Shown in pieces: positions 57,944-64,000 of a stretch of 64,000 bases of DNA. Source of the stretch: Anaerolineae bacterium (lineage in GTDB: Bacteria; Chloroflexota; Anaerolineae; Aggregatilineales; Phototrophicaceae); NCBI GenBank assembly GCA_025055175.1, contig JANWYT010000003.1, forward strand, positions 62,001 to 126,000. Direction: 5' to 3'. Both the position numbers and the translations under genes were made by a program. How positions within the stretch are numbered: the first letter of the stretch is position 1; every line of letters begins with the position of its first letter. The notes beneath the pieces were generated by a model, which worked only from the letters and a program-made list of their open reading frames with translations, made no database searches and was not told the origin of the DNA.

Positions 57944-60340
57944 ATGATCAGCGAAAAAACCATCCACACCCTAGAACTGCCCAAAATCCTGGCTCAGGTT
58001 GCCCAGTTGGCGTCGTTCAGCGCCGGCGCTGAATTGGTGAACGATCTTCAACCTTCTACTGACCTGGAAGAGGTGCGCGCTTGGCAGCGCGAAACCGCTG
58101 AGATGATCGACTTGCTGGAGAGTCGCAGCGGCTTTAGTCTGTCTGGCGCGCGTGATGTGCGCCAAGCGGCCCTCAACGCCACGCGCGGCGTCCTGATCGA
58201 CCCCCAGGGCTTGCTGGACGTGCGCCAGACGATGAAGCGCTCTGCCATCGCCAAGCGCAGCCTGGGCAAGGCTCGTCATCAATACCCGCTGCTGGCGGAG
58301 ATTGCTGACGAGCTGGAAGAGTGCAAGACGGTGGTGGACGCCATCGAAGGTGCCATCGACGACAACGGCGAAATCCGCGACAGCGCCAGCGCCAAGCTGG
58401 CCATCATCCGCCGCGACCTGAAGATCGCCTATGAGCGCCTGCAAAGCAAGCTCAACCGTCTGATTACGTCTGCGCGCAACCAACCCCTGCTGCAAGAACC
58501 CATCATCACCATGCGCAGTGGGCGTTACGTCATCCCCATCAAGGCAGAAAATAAGGGCAAAATCCCCGGCATTGTCCACGACTCGTCGTCCAGCGGTGCG
58601 ACGCTTTTCATTGAGCCGCTGGAGACGGTGGAGCTGAACAACGCCTGGCGCGAACTCCAGCTGGAGGAAGAGAAGGAGATTCGGCGTATCCTGGCGGAAC
58701 TGACCGCCGTCGTCGGGGCGGAGAGCGAGAAGGTGGTGCGCTCGGTAGAGATTCTGGCCTACCTGGACATGACGATGGCCAAAGCCTTGTACGCTCAGCG
58801 CACGAAAGCTACGCTGCCGCATATGCTGGCCTTCAGTCCGCGCAAGAACAGCCGTCATCCTGGCAGCACCATCATCCTGCGCGGGGCGCGCCATCCCCTG
58901 CTCACGGGCCACGTCGTGCCAATTGATGTTGAATTCGACGATGAGACTTGGGCGCTGGTGGTCACCGGCCCCAACACGGGCGGCAAGACCGTCGCTTTGA
59001 AGACCGTAGGCCTGCTAGCTCTGATGGCCCAATGCGGTCTGCACCTGCCCGCAGATGAAGCCCGCCTGAGCGTCTTCGGGGGTATCTTCGCCGACATTGG
59101 CGACGAGCAGAGCATTGAGCAATCGCTCTCTACCTTTTCCTCGCACATGCGCAACATCATCAGCATTCTGCGCGAATGTGACGAGCGCTCTCTGGTCATC
59201 CTGGATGAGCTGGGCGCTGGCACAGACCCAGCCGAAGGCTCGGCGCTGGCGCGCGCCTTGCTGGATCATCTGCTGGCGCGCCGCGTGACGACGATGGTCA
59301 GCACCCACCATCCAGAGTTGAAGATTTATGCTGTTGAGACGCCAGGGGCGCGCAACGCCAGCATGGAATTCGACCTGGAGACGCTCTCGCCCACCTATCG
59401 CCTGATGATCGGCCTGCCGGGGCGCAGTAACGCCCTGGCCATCGCCCAGCGCCTCGGCCTGAGCGAAGACATCATCGCGGCAGCGCGCCAGATGGTCAAG
59501 CTAGAAGACCTGGCAGCGGATGACCTGCTGGATGAGATTCAGCGCACCCGCGCCGCCATTCGCCAGGCGCATGCGGAGGTGGATAGCCTGCGCCAGGAAC
59601 TGCAAACTCAGCGCGATCAGCTCCAGGCCCGTCTGGACAAGATCGAAGACGAGCGCCGCGACGTGATCCGCGCTGCGCGCCGCAACGCTGAGGAAGATTT
59701 AGAAGGCTTCAAGCGCGAGCTGCGCAAAATGCAGAACGAACTGAAGATGGCCGGCCTGCCTCTGGACAAGGTACGCGCTCTGCAAGAAGCCGCCCAGAAG
59801 ATGATCGAATGGACGCAGCAACCCTTCGATGAGGGCGAAGTGGAGAAGGTCGCTGAGACGGACTGGACGCCACGCCTGGGCGATACGGTCTATCTGGAGA
59901 CGCTCAATGCCGAAGGCACAATCGTGGAATTGGACGAGAAAGGCGCGACAGTACAGGTTGGCACGTTGAAGGTGCGGGCTAAGCGCAGCGAAATGCGCAA
60001 GCGCACCCGTTCCGAGCGGCGCGCCACCGAGCGCGGCCACGCCCGCATCTTCAAGCCCGATCAGACGCCGCCACCACTGGCCGCCTCGCCGGGGTTGGAG
60101 CTTGACCTGCGCGGTCACACCGTCGAGGAAGCGCTCAACAAGCTGGACCGTTACATCGACGCGGCGGTCATGGCTGGTCTGCCGTTTGCGCGGATCATTC
60201 ATGGCAAAGGCACCGGCCGCCTGCGCCAGGCTGTCGGCGAATACTTAACAGGCCATCCGCTGGTGAACAAGTCCTCGCCTGGCGAAGCCAACGAAGGCGG
60301 GGCCGGCGTGACCATCATCCACTTGGCCCAGACGACTTAG
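57944..60340 (+). CDS. mutS2: Endonuclease MutS2
   Basis: The 798-residue protein has the MutS-like core without the mismatch-binding N-terminal domain: ISEKTIHTLELPKILAQVAQ start, clamp region with VHDSSSSGATLFIEP (about 208-222), Walker A VTGPNTGGKTVALK (about 343-356), Walker B LVILDELGAGTDP and STHHPELK. A coiled-coil linker (about 520-630) leads to a C-terminal Smr domain, LDLRGHTVEEALNKLDRYID with HGKGTG (about 718-762), the nuclease-type module. MutS2 acts on recombination intermediates and rescues collided ribosomes in some bacteria. The 3' end overlaps the convergent GT4 gene by 26 bases. Confidence 0.96.
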   Translation: MISEKTIHTLELPKILAQVAQLASFSAGAELVNDLQPSTDLEEVRAWQRETAEMIDLLESRSGFSLSGARDVRQAALNATRGVLIDPQGLLDVRQTMKRSAIAKRSLGKARHQYPLLAEIADELEECKTVVDAIEGAIDDNGEIRDSASAKLAIIRRDLKIAYERLQSKLNRLITSARNQPLLQEPIITMRSGRYVIPIKAENKGKIPGIVHDSSSSGATLFIEPLETVELNNAWRELQLEEEKEIRRILAELTAVVGAESEKVVRSVEILAYLDMTMAKALYAQRTKATLPHMLAFSPRKNSRHPGSTIILRGARHPLLTGHVVPIDVEFDDETWALVVTGPNTGGKTVALKTVGLLALMAQCGLHLPADEARLSVFGGIFADIGDEQSIEQSLSTFSSHMRNIISILRECDERSLVILDELGAGTDPAEGSALARALLDHLLARRVTTMVSTHHPELKIYAVETPGARNASMEFDLETLSPTYRLMIGLPGRSNALAIAQRLGLSEDIIAAARQMVKLEDLAADDLLDEIQRTRAAIRQAHAEVDSLRQELQTQRDQLQARLDKIEDERRDVIRAARRNAEEDLEGFKRELRKMQNELKMAGLPLDKVRALQEAAQKMIEWTQQPFDEGEVEKVAETDWTPRLGDTVYLETLNAEGTIVELDEKGATVQVGTLKVRAKRSEMRKRTRSERRATERGHARIFKPDQTPPPLAASPGLELDLRGHTVEEALNKLDRYIDAAVMAGLPFARIIHGKGTGRLRQAVGEYLTGHPLVNKSSPGEANEGGAGVTIIHLAQTT

Positions 60341-61484
60341 CCAAGAGCGGCTCAAGCAGCGCCCAGGTGCGGCGCACGGCTTCCTCGGTGGAGAAGTGTG
60401 CCAGCACTCGTGCGCGCCCCGCCTGGCCCATGCGCGCCCGCAGAGCGGCATCGTCTAACAGGGCGAGGACGTGCGCGGCCAGGGCAGGCGGGTCTTCAGG
60501 CGGCACGAGGAAGCCCGTCTCGCCATCGACCACGACCTCGGCGGGGCCGCCCTGGGAGGTGCTGACGACAGGCCGCGCGCAGGCCATCGCCTCCACGTTG
60601 ACCTTGCCGAACGACTCGAACTGCGAGGGGCAGACGACGACGTCGGCGGCGGTCATGACTGCTTCTGCGTCAGTGCGGAAGCCAATGTAATGCAGACGTT
60701 CGCGCAGCAGCGGATCATCTTGGGCGGCGCGCAGGATCGAGTCGCGGTAGGCTTGGTCAGCGCTGACGCCGAACGTCTCCTCGCCAGCGATGACGAAGTG
60801 GCAATCAGGACGCTGAGCCAGCACCAGACGGGCCATGTCCTGGAAGGTGTGATGGCCTTTGACGCGCTGGAAGCGGGCGATTAGGGCCACCAACGGCGCG
60901 CCCTGCGGCACGCCCGCCAATGCGCGGATCGGCGCGCCATCGACGCTGGGATGGAAACGAGCTGCGTCTACGCCAGGATAGATGACGGGTACACGCTGCG
61001 GCGGCATGAAAGGCGGCTGACCCAAGAAGCCGCGCGCGATGGCCTGGCTCTTAGCGATGGCGACCTGCGGCAGGCAGAAGAAGGTCTTCTGCCAGGGGCG
61101 CGGCTTGAACCACCAGCCCCACAAGACCCAGGCGACGGGCAGGCCTATCGCCTGAGCGGCGGGTAGGGCATAGGGCAGGCTGTGGTAGTCGCTGTAGATC
61201 AGGGCGATGTTCTCTCGGCGCAGCAAGCCCTTGAGCTGCCCCACGACGGGGAAGCGCGCCCACACCCGCGGCACGAACCAAGTTGAGGCGCCGCGAAAGG
61301 GCAGGACGTGGACGGGCCAACCCTGCGCCGTCCACGACTCGCTCAGCGGGCCAGAGCGCGGCAAACACAAATGCGGCTCGAGCCGATCTGCCAGGCCCTG
61401 GGCCAGCGCCAGCAGGTCAGTTTCGCCGCCGCCCAGACCCACATACCAAGAGATGAACAGGACAGCGGGGCGCACGAGGCTCAT
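60315..61484 (-). CDS. Glycosyltransferase family 4 protein
   Basis: The 389-residue protein opens AVLFISWYVGLGGGETDLL, a GT4 acceptor-domain start, has LVALIARFQRVKGHHTFQDM (about 203-222) and the donor-site PSQFESFGKVNVEAMACARP (about 294-313) with the two Glu residues of the E-x7-E motif. GT4 retaining transferases make glycolipids and surface glycans. Its start overlaps the stop of the following-in-position membrane protein gene (61481-61484), so the two form an operon. Acceptor and donor unknown. Confidence 0.93.
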   Translation of the reverse strand: MSLVRPAVLFISWYVGLGGGETDLLALAQGLADRLEPHLCLPRSGPLSESWTAQGWPVHVLPFRGASTWFVPRVWARFPVVGQLKGLLRRENIALIYSDYHSLPYALPAAQAIGLPVAWVLWGWWFKPRPWQKTFFCLPQVAIAKSQAIARGFLGQPPFMPPQRVPVIYPGVDAARFHPSVDGAPIRALAGVPQGAPLVALIARFQRVKGHHTFQDMARLVLAQRPDCHFVIAGEETFGVSADQAYRDSILRAAQDDPLLRERLHYIGFRTDAEAVMTAADVVVCPSQFESFGKVNVEAMACARPVVSTSQGGPAEVVVDGETGFLVPPEDPPALAAHVLALLDDAALRARMGQAGRARVLAHFSTEEAVRRTWALLEPLLAKSSGPSG

Positions 61485-62602
61485 TTGTGGCGAACATCTT
61501 CCCAGGCGGGCAGGCCGAGCGCCTCTGCCAGGTACAGGGTGGCTGCCTGAAGATCGGTGCGGTAGCTATCGCGCGTGAGCCGATGGACTCCGAGTTGGCG
61601 TGGCCCTTGCGGGCTATCGGAGGGATGTTGGGCGGCGCTGCTCAGTGGCACGCCCTGGCTGATGAGCAGCTCGAAGCGCCCGCCGCCCAAGTGGGCGTTG
61701 ATCTCGCCGTGTTCTGTGAGCGAGCCGCGTTCGCGGCGCTTGATGACTTCGCTCACATAGAGCGATTGAATGTCTTGGGCTGGAATTTGGCGAACAACGC
61801 GACCACCGCGCCACCAGGTCAGGTGATTGCGGCTGAGCTGGATGAGGTTGATAGAGCGGCTTAGCGTGAAGAGTTGGCCCAAACTAGAGAACAACAGGCC
61901 CACCGCAATCGACAAGCCCAAATAGGGCAAGATATGCGGGTTGGGGATGAGCGTGCCGCTGTTGGGCAGGGCCAGGCGGCTGCCCAGAGTCGCCACCGAG
62001 ACGACGACGTAGACGACAGCACACAGCGCAAACCACAAGGCGCGACCCAGATGGTAGCGCCGCCAGCGGGGCGAATGGATGAAGTACAGGTCACCAGGCT
62101 CAAGCGACGCGCCCAGCCGTGTCTCGGCGCGTTCCGCGCGGTGCATCTCCCAGTTGCCCAAGCTGAGCGGCAGGGGAGGCAATTCACGAGTTGGGGGCGG
62201 CGGCGCGCTGGGCCTGGGCGGGACATAGACGAACGGCACGCCTAGGATGTGGGCCAGCGCTTGGCCGGCCTGTGCGCCCAATTCGCCGAAGACGCTGGCG
62301 TCAGGATCAGGCCAGCGCGCCAGGGCGCACCAGCGGCTTTGACGCAGCAATGCCAGTTCGCGCGCCACCACCAAGCCCAAATACCAGGTCTCGTCGCTGG
62401 CCTGCCAACCCAAGACGACCTGCTCTACCGCTTCGCGCGGCAACAGACCGTCCGCTGGCAGTCGGCGCGATGCGCCGAAGTCCAGGTTGTAGACTAAGCC
62501 CTGCGGCTTGGCTTCGGCCAGCACATGGTCGTGCTGGATGAGCTGCCAACCGTCCTGGAGCTTGATGATGGCGTTGTCGGCCGCCGAAATGCTGTCGATC
62601 AT
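61481..62602 (-). CDS. Membrane protein, function unknown
   Basis: The 373-residue protein has a soluble N-terminal domain (about 1-160) with ALARWPDPDASVFGELGAQA and a Pro-rich segment, two hydrophobic stretches at about 183-205 and 218-242, and a C-terminal domain with SRSINLIQLSRNHLTWWRGG and IPAQDIQSLYVSEVIKR that resembles a bacterial PH-like domain. The same order (two helices then PH-like domain) is seen in the 41245-42009 protein, but sequence identity is not obvious. It is upstream of, and coupled to, a GT4 gene. Confidence 0.68.
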   Translation of the reverse strand: MIDSISAADNAIIKLQDGWQLIQHDHVLAEAKPQGLVYNLDFGASRRLPADGLLPREAVEQVVLGWQASDETWYLGLVVARELALLRQSRWCALARWPDPDASVFGELGAQAGQALAHILGVPFVYVPPRPSAPPPPTRELPPLPLSLGNWEMHRAERAETRLGASLEPGDLYFIHSPRWRRYHLGRALWFALCAVVYVVVSVATLGSRLALPNSGTLIPNPHILPYLGLSIAVGLLFSSLGQLFTLSRSINLIQLSRNHLTWWRGGRVVRQIPAQDIQSLYVSEVIKRRERGSLTEHGEINAHLGGGRFELLISQGVPLSSAAQHPSDSPQGPRQLGVHRLTRDSYRTDLQAATLYLAEALGLPAWEDVRHK

Positions 62603-62763
62603 GAACTTGTGCCTGAGTGAAGGTCGTGGCTGATGATGAGGGAGCGCTCAAGCGCATAGGCCCTTCATTATGCGCCAGGCTAGCCCAGGACGGTAGGGGC
62701 GACTGCACCGAGCGCTTGTTGTTCAACATGTTGCGTTTCTTCAGAACAAATTGAAACTCTCCT

Positions 62764-62791
62764 TTGCACAACTCAGCGTCCTCCCTATAAT
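62764..62791 (+). promoter_or_regulatory. Candidate promoter for the histidine kinase
   Basis: TTGCAC (62764-62769) and TATAAT (62786-62791) are 16 bases apart, 36 bases before the kinase GTG at 62827. The rest of the 224-base gap, including the start region of the minus-strand membrane protein, shows no other element. Confidence 0.62.
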
Positions 62792-62826
62792 TCTCGTGTC
62801 TAACACACTGACAAGCGAGGCATGAG

Positions 62827-64000
62827 GTGCGCTTATCGGACATTGCCTACGTTTTGGTCGTAGTTCACATCTTATTTGCCTGGCTCTTCCTTGTAGCTGT
62901 GTGGCGCAGGATGAGCCGCATGAAGAGCCACCTGGAAAAGACCAACGCTCAGCTGCGCCGCCAGGAAGCGCGCTTGCGCTCATTGCTAGAGTCGCAAACG
63001 GCCTATCTGGTGCGCACCGACATGGAAGGTCGCTTCACCTACGTCAATCGGCCCTTTGCACGGCGCTTTAGCTCAGGCCGCGACCTGATTGGCTCGGATT
63101 CGTTGGAGACGGTTGCGGCTGAAGACCGTGACCTAGCTTTGAATGTGGTCGTGCAGTGCGTCGCTCAGCCCGGCCAACCCGTGCCTGTCACCCTGCGCAA
63201 ACCCGATGGTCAGGGAGGGTATTTCTACACCGATTGGGAATTCGTGGCGGTGTTGGACGAAGATGGGCAAGTGGCTGAGATTCAATGCGTGGGCTTCGAC
63301 GCCACCGCGCGCATGAAGGCCCAGGAAGCCCTCATTGAACACGAGCGAGTGAAAGCTGCTCTGCGCGAGGAACAATCCCTCAATCAGCTCAAGACCCAGA
63401 TGATACGGCGTATCTCGCACGAATTCCGCACGCCTTTGGCCATCATCCAGATGAACATAGAAAATCTGTACCGCTACTATGAGCGCCTTGATGAAAGCCA
63501 GCGCACCGCCAAGCTGCACAAGACGCGCCGTGAAATTGACCACCTCAGCCGCATGTTGGAAGATATGAGTCGCTTGCTGCGTGGCCAGCAGCAGGCTCTG
63601 GAATTCCTGCCTGCGCCGACGCGCATCGTAGCCTTGTGCCGCGACATTGTGGAGCAAATGCACGCGCTGATGGACGGCGCGGAGCGGATCAACCTGCACA
63701 GCGACGTGGCCGAGGACGACACACACCTACTAGACGAGGACATTGTGCGCACCATCCTCACCAATCTGCTGAGCAACGCCCTCAAGTACTCGCCCTCGAA
63801 CAAGCGCGTGGCCTTGTATCTGAGCGCTTGCGGTGACGAGTTGGAGCTGCGCGTCGTCGATCAGGGCATAGGGATCAGCCTGGAAGACCAGGCTCGCATT
63901 TTTGAACCGTTCTTCCGCACTCAGCAAGCCGAATCGATCAGCGGCATGGGCTTGGGTCTGAGCATTGTGGCCGACGCCGTGCGCGCCCATCAGGGCAGGA
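62827..64000 (+). CDS. PAS-domain sensor histidine kinase (partial, 3' end missing)
   Basis: The frame opens at GTG 62827 with GAGG six bases upstream and runs off the right edge after 391 codons, all open. It has one N-terminal membrane segment (about 5-24), a short coiled coil, a PAS domain (about 50-160, with LVRTDMEGRFTYVNRPFARR), a HisKA helix pair with phospho-acceptor His198 in RRISHEFRTPLAII, and the ATPase domain N box TNLLSNALKYSP, G1 VVDQGIGIS and G2 GMGLGLSIV. It is membrane-tethered and cytoplasmic-sensing, since the PAS domain follows the helix. Its response regulator, if linked, lies past the window. Confidence 0.93.
   Translation, partial: MRLSDIAYVLVVVHILFAWLFLVAVWRRMSRMKSHLEKTNAQLRRQEARLRSLLESQTAYLVRTDMEGRFTYVNRPFARRFSSGRDLIGSDSLETVAAEDRDLALNVVVQCVAQPGQPVPVTLRKPDGQGGYFYTDWEFVAVLDEDGQVAEIQCVGFDATARMKAQEALIEHERVKAALREEQSLNQLKTQMIRRISHEFRTPLAIIQMNIENLYRYYERLDESQRTAKLHKTRREIDHLSRMLEDMSRLLRGQQQALEFLPAPTRIVALCRDIVEQMHALMDGAERINLHSDVAEDDTHLLDEDIVRTILTNLLSNALKYSPSNKRVALYLSACGDELELRVVDQGIGISLEDQARIFEPFFRTQQAESISGMGLGLSIVADAVRAHQGR

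Noticed and set aside
1..64000. CRISPR arrays, insertion sequences, phage genes, rRNA
   Set aside because: No regularly spaced repeats, transposase, integrase or rRNA-like sequence was seen on reading both strands.

Overview
The window is a GC-rich (about 60%), densely coded bacterial chromosome segment. It has one tRNA gene and no rRNA, CRISPR array, insertion sequence or phage gene that I can recognise. Both strands are used in short operons with ATGA or TAATG overlaps. Several features together suggest Chloroflexota, probably an Anaerolineae-like lineage: a mraZ-rsmH stub without a full dcw cluster, DhnA-type aldolase, a fused SdhC-SdhD anchor, GldA/F/G-like ABC genes, many GT-C-like membrane proteins, and SH3b/excalibur, TPR, HEAT and WD40-type secreted or scaffold proteins. 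This placement is inference; no marker gene was compared.

Layout. 1-313: 5' part of a peptide-type ABC solute-binding protein. 0.56-7.1 kb: mraZ-rsmH, a large GT-C-like membrane protein, a Trm9-like methyltransferase with a TPR protein, and an SGNH hydrolase. 7.1-12.1 kb (minus): sortase, membrane protein, Crp/Fnr regulator and secreted propeller protein, plus fabI. 12.2-20.8 kb (plus): D-2-hydroxyacid dehydrogenase, small proteins, methyltransferase-GT4 pair, PcrA helicase. 20.8-23.3 kb (minus): a dsbA-like/ccmA/ccmB operon. 23.5-28.4 kb: def, lipoprotein, methyltransferase, enoyl-CoA hydratase, a DnaJ-type zinc protein, gatA. 28.5-35.8 kb (plus): CDF transporter, class I aldolase, a membrane protein, and sdhCD-sdhA-sdhB. 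35.8-40.9 kb (minus): cytochrome P450, FHA protein, moaB, two TPR proteins. 41.0-43.6 kb (plus): tRNA-Phe, two unknown proteins, and a microbial rhodopsin. 43.6-49.8 kb (minus): phosphodiester glycosidase, GT-C protein, Gld-like ABC system. 50-64 kb: SDR and GT4, efp, SH3b/excalibur and HEAT proteins, a second GT-C-like paralogue, mutS2, another GT4, a membrane protein, and a histidine kinase cut by the window edge.

The most notable gene is the rhodopsin at 42602-43501. Its helix C carries Asn115, Asp119 and Gln126, the NDQ signature of light-driven sodium pumps (KR2 family), with Lys268 for retinal and a Gly174 fenestration compatible with a carotenoid antenna. It lies alone between an AT-rich leader and a strong terminator. 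No retinal-forming gene is in the window. Residues lining the cytoplasmic ion-uptake side appear to differ from KR2.

The genes together describe an aerobic, cell-envelope-elaborating bacterium. It has succinate dehydrogenase, cytochrome c maturation ABC components, a P450 and probably light-driven ion transport. Several glycosyltransferases and polyprenol-type GT-C proteins point to surface polysaccharide or glycoprotein synthesis.
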